Shown one piece after another: positions 20,601 to 41,931 of a stretch of 64,000 nt of DNA. The position numbers were made by a program, and so were the translations under genes. Source of the stretch: Mycolicibacterium pulveris (GTDB lineage: Bacteria; Actinomycetota; Actinomycetes; Mycobacteriales; Mycobacteriaceae). Position 1 is the stretch's first letter; the number at the start of each line of letters is the position of its first letter. The stretch covers positions 5,022,001 through 5,086,000 of the forward strand of contig NZ_AP022599.1 in the NCBI RefSeq assembly GCF_010725725.1, given 5' to 3'. The notes under the pieces were generated by a model. That model had not been told where the DNA came from and did not search any database. It saw only the letters and a list, made by a program, of their open reading frames with translations.

Positions 20601-20618
20601 CATCTAGTTGTCTAGATG
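20601..20618. promoter_or_regulatory. Perfect inverted repeat, candidate PhnF operator
   Basis: CATCTAG-TTGT-CTAGATG: 7-bp perfect arms around four bases, 32 bases before phnD. GntR/HutC-type regulators bind this kind of short dyad, and PhnF is encoded in the operon. The site lies in the 126-bp gap between phnD and the divergent ABC-F gene, so it could affect both. Confidence 0.6.
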
Positions 20619-20681
20619 AGAAGGGCGAACTAGGGGTTAACGGCGATCGACGGCCGACGCAATGTCGTATGGCGAGCCGCA

Positions 20682-20695
20682 TATCATCGCGGCTG
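20682..20695 (+). promoter_or_regulatory. -10 element TATCAT for ABC-F gene
   Basis: TATCAT at 20682-20687 is followed by eight bases and the ATG at 20696. This places the transcription start at or within two bases of the start codon, the geometry of leaderless mycobacterial mRNAs. No clear -35 is seen. Confidence 0.45.
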
Positions 20696-22447
<1,752 letters not shown>

Positions 22448-22457
22448 TCCCGCCGCG

Positions 22458-22469
22458 TAGGGTGGGCGG
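22458..22469 (+). promoter_or_regulatory. -10 element TAGGGT, leaderless geometry
   Basis: TAGGGT (22458-22463), six bases, then the ATG at 22470. The transcription start would coincide with the start codon of the lipoprotein gene; no Shine-Dalgarno is needed in this arrangement. Confidence 0.5.
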
Positions 22470-22933
22470 ATGGACAGCAGATCGATAGGCGTCACGGCGC
22501 TCGCGGGAGCTGTGCTGCTCCTGCCCGGGTGCGGATCGTCGGGCGAAACCGAGTCCACGGTGACCGTCACGGAACCGGCCCCGACCGCCACGGCGTCGCC
22601 GACCGCCACGGCGCCGCAGACGGGCGCTCCGGCACCGGTGCCCCAGACGGGTCCCGCCGCGCCCGCCCGACCGGCGCGTGATCAGTGTGTGCGCGTCGAA
22701 CCGGCACCGGACGGCCGCTACCAGGTCTTCGACGCGGGTTCGGCCGTCGTCACCTTCGCCGACGGCCGCCTGACGCTGGAGTCGGTGACCCCCGCGGACG
22801 GATGGACGCATCGCGTCGACGACCAGGAGCCCGAGGAGGTCGAGATCGCGTTCCGGCGCGGCGGTGAGGAACTCGACCTGGAGGTCGAGATCGACGACGG
22901 GCGGCTCGAGGTCAGTATCTGCAACGACGACGA

Positions 22934-22937
<4 letters not shown>
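22470..22937 (+). CDS. Putative lipoprotein of unknown function
   Basis: A 155-residue protein with a lipoprotein signal peptide (lipobox LLPGC, Cys21) and a Thr/Pro/Ala-rich low-complexity linker (residues about 30-68). An acidic C-terminal domain of about 85 residues follows, with one cysteine near each end (DQCVRV and SICNDDD). I do not recognise a named family. It lies 22 bases after the ABC-F gene but has its own -10 element. It converges with the alpha/beta hydrolase gene, overlapping by four bases. Confidence 0.85.
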
Positions 22938-26500
<3,563 letters not shown>

Positions 26501-26502
26501 AC

Positions 26503-29091
<2,589 letters not shown>

Positions 29092-29095
<4 letters not shown>

Positions 29096-29960
29096 GCGGG
29101 TATCACCTTGGTTCCGGTCCCCTCGTCGGTGAGCAGTTCGACGAGCACGCAGTGTTCGACCCGACCGTCGATGACGTGCGCGCTGGGCACGCCGCCGGTC
29201 ACCGCCCGCATGCACGCTTCGATCTTGGGCACCATGCCCGTCTGCAGCGTCGGCATCAGCTCGGCCAGCGTGGTGGTGTCGATCTGGCTGACCAGTGAAT
29301 CCCGGTCCGGCCAGCGGGTGTAGAGGCCCTCCACGTCGGTGAGCATCACCAGCTTCTCCGCGCCGAGCGCCTCGGCGAGCGCGGCGGCGGCGGTGTCGGC
29401 GTTGATGTTGTGCACCACCCCGTCGCTGTCCGGGGCGATCGTGGACACCACCGGGATGCGGCCGGCGGCGATGAGATCGCGCAGCGCGTCGGCGTCGACG
29501 CTCTCCACGTCACCGACCAGGCCGATGTCGGTGGCCACGCCGTCGACGGTGACGTTGCGCCGCACCGCGGTGAACAGGTGCGCGTCCTCACCGGTGATGC
29601 CGACCGCGTACGGGCCGTGCGCGTTGATGAGGTTGACCAGCTCGCGGCCGACCTGCCCGAACAACACCATCCGCACGACGTCGAGCACCTCGGGCGTCGT
29701 CACCCGGAACCCGCCCTTGAAATCGCCCTCGATGCCCAGCCGGTTGAGCATCGCGCTGATCTGCGGGCCGCCGCCGTGGACGACGACCGGATAGATCCCG
29801 CAGTTCCGCAGAAACACCATGTCGGCGGCGAACGCGGCCTTCAGCACATCGTCGGTCATGGCGTTGCCGCCATACTTGATCACCACGATCTTGCCGTGCA
29901 TCTGCTTGAGCCACGGCAGCGCCGCGGCCAGAACCTTTGCCTTCAGCGGGGTTTCGATGC

Positions 29961-29964
<4 letters not shown>
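29092..29964 (-). CDS. argB: N-acetylglutamate kinase
   Basis: Phosphorylates N-acetylglutamate; usually the arginine-inhibited step of the pathway. The 290-residue amino-acid-kinase-fold protein shows [17 protein letters not shown] and the nucleotide-site segment [17 protein letters not shown]. The ATG overlaps the argJ stop (ATGA). The N-terminal helix before the core, as in arginine-sensitive forms, is present (residues 1-25). Confidence 0.97.
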
Positions 29965-32241
<2,277 letters not shown>

Positions 32242-32265
32242 AATTCATTACGTGCGGGCGGGGAA

Positions 32266-34751
32266 TCAGCCCCTGAGCACGGCGCCGACGCGCGCGGCCG
32301 CGGCCTGCACGGCCGCCTCGCGCGCGGCGCTGGCCTCGTCCTCGGTCAGGGTACGGTCCGGGGCGCGGAACCGTAGCGCCAAGGTGAGCGACTTGCGGCC
32401 CTCGCCGATCTGCGGCCCGGTGTAGACGTCGAACAGCCGCACGTCCTCGACCAGCGGGCCGGCGCCCTCCCGCACGGCGTCGATGACGCTTTGGGCCGTG
32501 ACCTCGGCGTCGACCACCAGGCTGACGTCCTGGAACACCGCGGGAAACGGTGACACCGACGGCGCGGGCCGGGTCTCGACGATCGGGATGGCGTCCAGGT
32601 CGAGCTCGACGGCGCAGGTCCGCTTGGGCAGCCCCGAGCGTTCGAGCACCGCGGGGTGCAACTCGCCCGCGTGCCCGACGACGGTGTCGCCGACCAGGAC
32701 CTCCGCGCACCGGCTGGGGTGCCACGGCAGGTACTGCGCGGGCCGCAGGACGAAGTCGACCCCGGTGACGCGGCCGATGAGCCGCACCGCCTCGAACGCG
32801 TCGCCGGCGTCGGCGGGGCGCCCCGGCCCCCACGGCCCGACCGGTTCGCGCAGCCCGGCCAGCACCGCGGCGACGTGTTGCGGTTGCCGCGGCAGCGAGG
32901 CGTCCAGCGCGGCGATCTCCTCGTCGGTGGGGCGTCGATCGGTCGGTATCCGTTCGACCGTGCGGGTCTGGTCGGTGGGCAAGACCACCTGGGCGATCGC
33001 GAACAGGGACACGTCGGCGGCGCCGCGCGACACGTTGCGGTGCAGCGCCTCCAGCAGACCCGGCAGCAACGTGGTGGCCAGGTGCGGGCGGTCGGCCTCC
33101 AGCGGGTTGAGCACCTCGACCGTGGACCGGCGCTCGTCCTCGGGCGGCAGGCCCCACAGATCGAACACCCCGGCGGGCAGGAACGGGGTCGGAAGGATCT
33201 CCACATACCCGTTGAACGCCAACGCCTTTCCGATTGCCCGCCGACGCTTCTGTTCCGCGGTCAACCCCCGCCCGGCCGGGGCCAGCGGCAACACCGACGG
33301 AATCTGCTCCAGACCCTCCAGCCGCAGCACCTCCTCGACCAGGTCGGCCGGCTGACGCAGGTCGGGGCGCCAGCTGGGTGGCACGGCGGTGACCTGCCCG
33401 TCGGTGACGACGACGTCGGCTCCGATCTGGGTCAGCCGTTTCTCGGTGGTGCCTGGCGCGTACCGGACGCCCGCGGTGCGGTCGGGCAGGTCGACGGGCA
33501 TGTGCACCGGCGGCAGCGACCAGTCGTCGCGTGGCGGATCCCCGCGCCAGTCGGTCAACGCCGGTTGTGCGGTGCCACCGGCGATGTCGGCCAGCAGCAC
33601 GGCACAGCGGTCCAGCGCGGCCACCGATATCGCCGGATCCACCGCACGCTCGTAGCGCCGGCCCGCCTCGCTGTAGAGGTGCAGGCGTCGCTGGGTGCGC
33701 GACACCGCCGCCGGGTCCCACACCGCGGCTTCGAGCAGGACGTCGGTGGTGGTGTCGCGGACCTCGGTGGTGCCGGCGCCCATCACCCCGCCGATGGCGG
33801 CGGTGGCGACATCGTCGACGATCAGCACGTCCCCGGGATCGAGTCGGCGTTCGACGTCGTCGAGCGTGACGACGGTCTCGCCCGGTTTGGCGAACCGCAC
33901 GGCGAACCCGCCGGTGATCAGGTTGCGGTCGTGGGCGTGCATCGGATGGCCGAGTTCGAGCATCACGTAGTTGGTGACGTCCACGGCGGGCGAGATGGCG
34001 CGGATGCCCGACAGCAGCAGCCGGCGCTGCAGCCACCACGGTGACACGGCGGCCGGGTCGATGCCGGTGACCGGGCGCAGGCCGAACCGCAGCACACCGG
34101 TGCCCGGTTGCACGGTCACCGGCAGCGCCTCGTGCTCGGCGGGCAGCGCGGGCACGTCGGCGGGGTCGACGAAGTCCAGGTCGTAGGCGTTGGCGATCTC
34201 GCGGGCCATCCCGCGCACCGACAGGCAGTAGCCGCGGTCGGGGGTGATGGCCAGGTGGAAGACGACGTCGTCGAGGCCGAGCACGGTGGCGGCCGGTGCC
34301 CCCGGTTCGGCGGTGCCCGCGGGCAGCACGAGGATGCCGGAGTGGTCGACGCCGAGGTTGAGCTCGGCGGCCGAACAGATCATGCCGTCGCTGGTGCGTC
34401 CGTAGGTCCTGCGGCTGCTGATCGTGAAGTCGCCGGGTAACACTGCGCCAGGCAGCGCCACCACGACCAGGTCGTCGACGACGAAATTGGTTGCGCCGCA
34501 CACGATATGGCGCGGCTCGGGTTCGCCCACGTCGACCTTGACGGCGCGGATGGGCTTCTTGAACTCGGTGAGTTCCTCGATGTCGGCCACCCGCCCGACG
34601 GTCAGCGGCCCGCTGACCGGGCCGACCGGGATGACCTCCTCGATCTCGTGGCCGATGCGGATCAGCGTCTGCTCGAGTTCGGCCGGGCCGACGTCCCAGC
34701 CGGGCGCACCGACCGACACCGCGTCGCGCAGCCAGCTGTACGGCAGCCGCA

Positions 34752-34752
<1 letters not shown>
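32266..34752 (-). CDS. pheT: Phenylalanyl-tRNA synthetase beta subunit
   Basis: Large subunit of the heterotetrameric (alpha2-beta2) PheRS. The 828-residue protein starts with [12 protein letters not shown], has an EMAP/OB-type tRNA-binding domain (about 40-150), the B3/B4 editing region, B5, and a C-terminal ferredoxin-fold anticodon domain ([14 protein letters not shown] onward). The ATG shares a base with the pheS stop (TGATG), giving coupled synthesis of both subunits. Confidence 0.97.
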
Positions 34753-36702
<1,950 letters not shown>

Positions 36703-36714
36703 GTCGCCAGCCTA
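36703..36714 (-). promoter_or_regulatory. -10 element TAGGCT of cyclase gene, leaderless geometry
   Basis: On the minus strand TAGGCT (36714-36709), then GGCGAC, then the GTG at 36702. The spacing equals that at six other starts in this window. Confidence 0.5.
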
Positions 36715-36840
36715 GGCGCGGCTGCGGGCGCCGAGCAATTTCGGGTCCCGGCTGCCCCGATCGGCAACCGCGCTGATCACGCGGGTGTGGCGCGTCAGTT
36801 GCCGGTGGATAACACCTGGGGTCGACGCGCCCGCAAATCG

Positions 36841-36869
36841 TAGACAACACCCGTTGTCAACATTATCGT
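36841..36869 (+). promoter_or_regulatory. SigA-type promoter with dyad operator for DUF2236 gene
   Basis: A -35 TAGACA (36841-36846), a 17-base spacer and a -10 TATCGT (36864-36869) form a good promoter 13 bases before the GTG. A perfect dyad GACAAC-ACCC-GTTGTC (36843-36858) overlaps the -35 and fills most of the spacer, the classic place for a repressor. The regulator is not evident in the window. Confidence 0.65.
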
Positions 36870-36881
36870 GAGGGTGCAACC

Positions 36882-37961
36882 GTGGGTACTGGACTCAGCG
36901 AGGACGCGATGACTCCGACGACAACCACCACGAAGAATGCGGCGGCGGCGGCGAACCCCCTCGGACCCGATTCGCTGACGTGGAAGTACTTCGGTGACCT
37001 ACGCACGGGCATGCTCGGCGTGTGGATCGGCGCGATCCAGAACATGTACCCGGAACTCGGCGCCGGTGTCGAGGACCATTCCATCCTGCTGCGTGAGCCG
37101 CTTCAGCGGGTGGCCCGCTCGGTGTATCCGATCATGGGCGTCGTCTACGACGGCGAGCGCGCCGCCCAGACCGGCGAGCAGATCAAGAGCTACCACCACT
37201 CCATCAAGGGCGTCGACACCAAGGGCCGCCGCTACCACGCGCTGAACCCCGAGACGTTCTACTGGGCCCACGCGACGTTCTTCATGCTCATCATCAAGAC
37301 CGCGGAGTACTTCTGTGGCGGGCTGACCGAGGCCGAGAAACGCCAGCTGTTCGACGAACACGTGCAGTGGTACCGGATGTACGGGATGAGCATGCGGCCG
37401 GTGCCCGAGACGTGGGAGGACTTCCAGGTGTACTGGGACACCAAGTGCCGCGAGGAGCTCGAGATCAACCGCGCCACCATGGACATCTTCGAGATTCGCA
37501 TCCCCAAGCCGTGGTTCGTGCTGATGCCGACGCCGGTGTGGGATCAGCTCTTCAAACCGATGGTCGGCGCGCAGCGGTGGATCGCGGCCGGGCTGTTCGA
37601 CGAGGCGCTGCGAGAGAAGGCCGGGATGCGCTGGACCCCCGGCGACGAGGTGCTGCTGCGACTGTTCGGCAAGTTCGTGGAGTTCGCGTTCCTGGCGGTG
37701 CCCGACGAGATCCGGCTTCACCCGCGGGCGCTGACCGCCTACCGTCGCGCCCAGGGCAAGCTGCCCGCCGACGCCCCGCTGGTCGAGGCGCCCGGGTTCA
37801 TGGCGCCGCCGCGGGACCGCCGCGGCCTGCCGATGCATTACGTGCCGCAGCGCAAGTCGCTGCTGGACCGGGCCGGCTCGCTGGTGCACACGACGTTTTC
37901 GCTGACCGGGCTGCGTCGACCGGCCCGGGGTCGGGGCGAGAAGTCGGGTAAGGCAGCATGA
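36882..37961 (+). CDS. DUF2236 / MpaB-type oxygenase family protein (Rv1645c-like)
   Basis: A 359-residue (or 350-residue) protein of the DUF2236 family, which includes fungal MpaB oxygenases and bacterial latex-clearing proteins, haem-type oxygenases. The conserved histidine-rich segments SYHHSIKGVD and NPETFYWAHATFFM are present. It resembles M. tuberculosis Rv1645c, near Rv1647. No substrate can be named. Two starts are credible: GTG 36882 with GAGGG seven bases upstream, or ATG 36909 with GAGG six bases upstream; homology favours a region near the second. The promoter has an operator-like dyad. Confidence 0.88.
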   Translation: MGTGLSEDAMTPTTTTTKNAAAAANPLGPDSLTWKYFGDLRTGMLGVWIGAIQNMYPELGAGVEDHSILLREPLQRVARSVYPIMGVVYDGERAAQTGEQIKSYHHSIKGVDTKGRRYHALNPETFYWAHATFFMLIIKTAEYFCGGLTEAEKRQLFDEHVQWYRMYGMSMRPVPETWEDFQVYWDTKCREELEINRATMDIFEIRIPKPWFVLMPTPVWDQLFKPMVGAQRWIAAGLFDEALREKAGMRWTPGDEVLLRLFGKFVEFAFLAVPDEIRLHPRALTAYRRAQGKLPADAPLVEAPGFMAPPRDRRGLPMHYVPQRKSLLDRAGSLVHTTFSLTGLRRPARGRGEKSGKAA

Positions 37962-37965
37962 CTGC

Positions 37966-39198
37966 ATGCTCGAATGGTCTGATGTCGATCTCGCCGTCCG
38001 CGACGCCGTCCGCGACTTCGTAGACAAGGAGATTCGCCCGCACGTCGACGCGCTGGAAAGCGGCGAGATGGAGCCCTATCCGGTCATCCGCAAGCTGTTC
38101 GCGACGTTCGGCATCGCCGACATGGCCCGCGAGTCGCTCAACAAGCGGCTGGCCCGGCTGCGAGAAGGCGGCGAGTCGTCCGGCCAGTCCTCCGGCGGCA
38201 GCATGTTCGGCGGCTCCGGCGGGATGGGCTTCATCGTGGTCAGCGAGTTGTGCCGGGTGTGCATGGGCGTGGTCACCGGGATGGGGGTCAGCCTGGGCCT
38301 GACGGTGCCGACGATCATGAGCCGCGGCACCCTGGCCCAGCAGGAACGCTGGCTGCCCGAGCTGGTCACCTACGAGAAGGTGGGCGCCTGGGCGATCACC
38401 GAACCCGACTCGGGTTCGGACGCGTTCGGCGGCATGAAGTCCTATGTCACCCGCGACGGCGACGACTACATCCTCAACGGGCAGAAGACCTTCATCACCA
38501 ACGGGCCCGACGCCGACGTGGTGGTGGTGTACGCCAAGCTCGACGAACCCGGGGTCGACAAGCGCGACCGCAAGGTGCTGACCTTCGTGCTCGACCGCGG
38601 CATGGAGGGCTTTGTGCAGTCAAAGCCGTTCCGCAAGATGGGTATTCACTCGTCACGCACCGGCGAGTTGTTCTTCAACAACGTCCGGCTCGGCCGGGAC
38701 CGGCTGCTCGGCGAGACCGAGGACCACACGTCGGGCGACGGCCGGGCCAGCGCGCGGTCGAGTTTCTCCGCCGAGCGCATCGGCGTGGCCGCGATGGCGC
38801 TGGGGGTCATCGAGGAATGCCTACGGCTGTGCGTCGACTACGCCAAGAACCGCAAGCTGTGGGGTCAGGAGATCGCCCAGTTCCAGCTGATCCAGCTCAA
38901 GCTGGCCAACATGGAAGTCGCGCGAATGAACGTGCGCAACATGCTGTTCCGGGTTATCGAAGCAGCCGAGAAGGATTATCAGATCTCGCTGTCGGAAGCC
39001 TCGGCGATCAAGTGGTACTGCTCACAGGCGGCCACCGATGTCGCGATGGATGCCGTGCAGTTGTTCGGCGGCAACGGGTACATGACCGAGTACCGGGTCG
39101 AACAACTCGCCCGCGACGCCAAGTCCCTGATGATCTACGCGGGCAGCAACGAGGTGCAGATCACCCAGGTGGCCAGGGGTTTGCTCAGCGACGGCTGA
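37966..39198 (+). CDS. Acyl-CoA dehydrogenase
   Basis: FAD-dependent dehydrogenase of 410 residues, five bases after the DUF2236 gene, so probably in one operon. FAD/substrate motifs WAITEPDSGSDAFG and RKLWGQEIAQFQ are present. The usual catalytic Glu of the C-terminal IYEGT motif is replaced (IYAGSNEVQ, Ala392), while Glu270 in SFSAERIGVA lies where isovaleryl-CoA dehydrogenase has its catalytic base on helix G. A Gly/Ser-rich insert occupies residues about 66-88. The substrate is unknown; a branched or long acyl-CoA is possible. Confidence 0.92.
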   Translation: MLEWSDVDLAVRDAVRDFVDKEIRPHVDALESGEMEPYPVIRKLFATFGIADMARESLNKRLARLREGGESSGQSSGGSMFGGSGGMGFIVVSELCRVCMGVVTGMGVSLGLTVPTIMSRGTLAQQERWLPELVTYEKVGAWAITEPDSGSDAFGGMKSYVTRDGDDYILNGQKTFITNGPDADVVVVYAKLDEPGVDKRDRKVLTFVLDRGMEGFVQSKPFRKMGIHSSRTGELFFNNVRLGRDRLLGETEDHTSGDGRASARSSFSAERIGVAAMALGVIEECLRLCVDYAKNRKLWGQEIAQFQLIQLKLANMEVARMNVRNMLFRVIEAAEKDYQISLSEASAIKWYCSQAATDVAMDAVQLFGGNGYMTEYRVEQLARDAKSLMIYAGSNEVQITQVARGLLSDG

Positions 39199-39208
39199 TT
39201 TCTCACCG

Positions 39209-39269
39209 CCGAGCAGACGTGAAAACCCCCGAAACCACCTCGAAATAGGGGTTTTCGCGTCTGTTCGCG
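39209..39269. repeat. Dispersed hairpin element, copy 2 (between convergent genes)
   Basis: An almost complete palindrome: CGAGCAGACGTGAAAACCCC and GGGGTTTTCGCGTCTGTTCG pair at 18 of 20 positions around about 20 bases. It fills the gap between the convergent acyl-CoA dehydrogenase and tsnR genes, where it could act as a bidirectional terminator. It shares arm sequences with the element at 25237-25297. Confidence 0.8.
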
Positions 39270-40034
39270 CTAGAAGTGATGGGCGCGGGCGCTGGAATAC
39301 AGACAGATCGCCGCGGCCGAGGCCACGTTGAGGCTCTCGGCGTTGCCCGCCATCGGAATGTGCACCCGGTGGGTGGCGGCGGCCGCCACCTCGGCGGGCA
39401 GACCGTGCGCCTCGGGGCCGAACAGCCATGCCGTCGGCTGCGGAAGGCCGGCCTGCAAATCGGGGTCTTCGAGCGACACCTCGCCGTCGAGCGTGGTCGC
39501 CAGCACCTGCAATCCGGCCGCACGCAGCGATTTCACCACCGCTTCCGCGTCGGCGTGGGCGATGACCGGAAGCGAGAAGATGCTGCCTGCCGAGGCGCGC
39601 AGGCACTTGCCGTTGTACGGGTCGACGCTGTTGGCGGTCAGCACGACCGCGTCGGCGCCCATCGCATCGGCCACCCGGATCAGCGTCCCCGCGTTGCCGG
39701 GTTCGGAGATCCCCACCGCGACCGCGACCAGCTTCGGCGCGCCGAGCACCTCATCGAGCGTGGTCTGCGGCATCTCGCACACCGCCACCAGGCCTACCGG
39801 GGTGACGGTGTCCGACAACGCTTTCGCGGCGCGCTCGGTCACCACATGCACGGGCACGTCGGGTGGCCTGCCGGCGAGCGCAGCGCCGAAGCGGTCCATC
39901 GCGGTTCGGGTGGCGAACACCTCTATCACGAGCCCGCGCCGCAACGCCGCCTCGACGAGGTTGGGTCCCTCAGCGAGGAAACGCGCGGCGCGTCGTCGTG
40001 TGACCTGGCGGTGCAGCTTGACCGCCGCCGTCAC
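39270..40034 (-). CDS. tsnR: TrmH/SpoU-family RNA methyltransferase (TsnR-like)
   Basis: SPOUT-fold 2'-O-ribose methyltransferase of 254 residues, Rv1644 by position and sequence. The three SpoU motifs are visible: NAGTLIRVADAMGADAVVL, WLFGPEAHGLP and VHIPMAGNAESLNVASAAAI (with the knot Asn-Val-Ala). The target is probably rRNA; resistance to thiostrepton is a property of distant homologues only. The called GTG 40034 may be too short: nine further codons back to a CTG at 40061 look homologous (TLTERSAR) and overlap the rplT stop. Confidence 0.9.
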   Translation of the reverse strand: MTAAVKLHRQVTRRRAARFLAEGPNLVEAALRRGLVIEVFATRTAMDRFGAALAGRPPDVPVHVVTERAAKALSDTVTPVGLVAVCEMPQTTLDEVLGAPKLVAVAVGISEPGNAGTLIRVADAMGADAVVLTANSVDPYNGKCLRASAGSIFSLPVIAHADAEAVVKSLRAAGLQVLATTLDGEVSLEDPDLQAGLPQPTAWLFGPEAHGLPAEVAAAATHRVHIPMAGNAESLNVASAAAICLYSSARAHHF

Positions 40035-40057
40035 TCGGGCGGAGCGCTCGGTGAGTG

Positions 40058-40447
40058 TCAGGCCGCCTCTCCGGAGGGCGCGTTGACGTCAGCGGGCAGC
40101 GCCCCCTTGGCGACCTCCACCAAGGCGGTGAAGGCGGCCGGATCGCTGACGGCGATCTCCGCGAGGTTCTTGCGGTCCACCTCGACCCCGGCGGCCTTGA
40201 GCCCCTGGATCAGCCGGTTGTAGGTGATGTCGTTGGCGCGCGCGGCGGCGTTGATCCGCGAGATCCACAGCTTGCGGAACTCGCCCTTGCGGGCACGCCG
40301 GTCACGATAGGCGTAGTTCAGCGAATGCAGCTGCTGCTCTTTGGCTTTGCGGTACAACCGCGAGCGCTGACCGCGATAACCCTTGGATGCCTTGAGGATG
40401 CTGCGCCGCTTCTTGTGAGCGTTGACTGCGCGCTTTACGCGTGCCAT
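40058..40447 (-). CDS. rplT: Ribosomal protein L20
   Basis: 50S subunit protein of 129 residues, essential for early assembly. Typical L20 sequence: [25 protein letters not shown] at the start and [15 protein letters not shown]. It lies 45 bases after rpmI. In other bacteria L20 represses the infC-rpmI-rplT operon by binding its leader. Confidence 0.98.
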   Translation of the reverse strand: MARVKRAVNAHKKRRSILKASKGYRGQRSRLYRKAKEQQLHSLNYAYRDRRARKGEFRKLWISRINAAARANDITYNRLIQGLKAAGVEVDRKNLAEIAVSDPAAFTALVEVAKGALPADVNAPSGEAA

Positions 40448-40492
40448 GAGAGTGTTCCTATTCGTTCAGGACGTACTGGTGTCGGGCCTGGG

Positions 40493-40687
40493 TCAGCCGT
40501 TGAGCATCTTCTTGATGCGGCTCTTGTCGTTCGCGGACACCTCGGTGCGGCCTGCCAGCCGGCGAGTGCGCGTAGACGGCTTGTGCTCGAGCAGATGTCG
40601 ACGATTGGCCTTCTGGCGCACGATCTTTCCGGTTCCGGTGCGACGGAACCGCTTCGAAGCGCCGCTGTGGGTCTTCGCCTTGGGCAT
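40493..40687 (-). CDS. rpmI: Ribosomal protein L35
   Basis: 50S subunit protein of 64 residues with the L35 pattern [21 protein letters not shown] and the C-terminal KKMLNG. It starts six bases after the infC stop. Confidence 0.98.
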   Translation of the reverse strand: MPKAKTHSGASKRFRRTGTGKIVRQKANRRHLLEHKPSTRTRRLAGRTEVSANDKSRIKKMLNG

Positions 40688-40693
40688 GTGTCC

Positions 40694-41305
<612 letters not shown>

Positions 41306-41349
41306 GGGCCCTCCTATGTTGTCCTCAAGGAGACCCCAACCCGCCAGCG

Positions 41350-41373
41350 AAAAAGCCCTGCTCGAAGCAGGGC
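41350..41373 (-). terminator. Intrinsic terminator in infC leader (attenuator candidate)
   Basis: On the minus strand GCCCTGCT-TCG-AGCAGGGC (41373-41355) is a perfect 8-bp stem followed by five T. No minus-strand gene ends upstream, so it can only stop transcripts that start at the infC promoter, 45 bases before the infC ATC. Confidence 0.7.
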
Positions 41374-41389
41374 CCAATGCCGACCAGAA

Positions 41390-41409
41390 CAGGCGTCGAT
41401 GAACGCCTG
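41390..41409 (-). other. Upstream hairpin of infC leader
   Basis: CAGGCGT and ACGCCTG (41390-41396 and 41403-41409) form a 7-bp stem with a six-base loop, 16 bases before the terminator hairpin on the transcribed strand. It may be part of a regulatory fold, for instance an L20 or ribosome target. Confidence 0.5.
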
Positions 41410-41505
41410 ACCGGACCGTTGAACCGTCGGGCGGCGCCCGAGGCAAACGGTGGGAGCGGGACTCCACTTGCTGTCCTGGCGTGTGCCGGGACGGTCGCGT
41501 ATGCC

Positions 41506-41511
41506 AGTCTA
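41506..41511 (-). promoter_or_regulatory. -10 element TAGACT of infC operon
   Basis: On the minus strand TAGACT (41511-41506) is a good SigA -10 and predicts a start near 41499 and a leader of roughly 195 bases before the ATC of infC. No strong -35 is seen 17-18 bases further up. The divergent DUF1844 gene begins seven bases away. Confidence 0.5.
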
Positions 41512-41517
41512 GCAGGG

Positions 41518-41886
41518 ATGACCGAGGTTCCTGACACTCCACCACAGGCCACCGCAGACGCTACCCCGGTGCGGGAGCTGGCCGACATCCCCGCAGTGGA
41601 GGTGATCACCCGGTCGGCGGTCATGCTGATGAGCGCCGCGGCCGAAAAGCTCGGCCTGTCCGCCGACGATCCTCACGACAGCCCGCACCGCGACCTCGAC
41701 GAGGCCCGTCGGCTGATCACCGCGCTGGCGGGGCTGGTCACCGCCTCGGCGGAGTATCTCGGGCCGCACGCGGGGCCGGTCCGCGACGGGCTCAAGACGC
41801 TGCAGTTGGCGTTCCGCGAATCCAGCGCCGCACCCGAGGAACCCGGGCACGGTCCTGGCGAGAAATACACCGGCCCGGTCTGGTAG
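41518..41886 (+). CDS. DUF1844 family protein
   Basis: A 122-residue soluble protein of the actinobacterial DUF1844 family, found between infC and lysX in mycobacteria. The core reads [21 protein letters not shown] followed by [18 protein letters not shown]; the tail is Pro/Glu-rich. The function is unknown. The ATG 41518 is chosen because conservation begins there; it is divergent from infC. Confidence 0.85.
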   Translation: MTEVPDTPPQATADATPVRELADIPAVEVITRSAVMLMSAAAEKLGLSADDPHDSPHRDLDEARRLITALAGLVTASAEYLGPHAGPVRDGLKTLQLAFRESSAAPEEPGHGPGEKYTGPVW

Positions 41887-41917
41887 CGAGTCGCCCGAAA
41901 TTTCCAGGTCGAGCGAA

Positions 41918-41931
41918 TAGTCTCGCGGCCT
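41918..41931 (+). promoter_or_regulatory. -10 element TAGTCT of lysX
   Basis: TAGTCT (41918-41923), eight bases, then the ATG of lysX at 41932. The identical hexamer and spacing occur before uvrB and the exported protein at 60920. Confidence 0.45.

Noticed and set aside
19424..20695. Plus-strand frame in front of the ABC-F protein
   Set aside because: Antisense to phnC and phnD; the conserved ABC-F sequence begins at ATG 20696.
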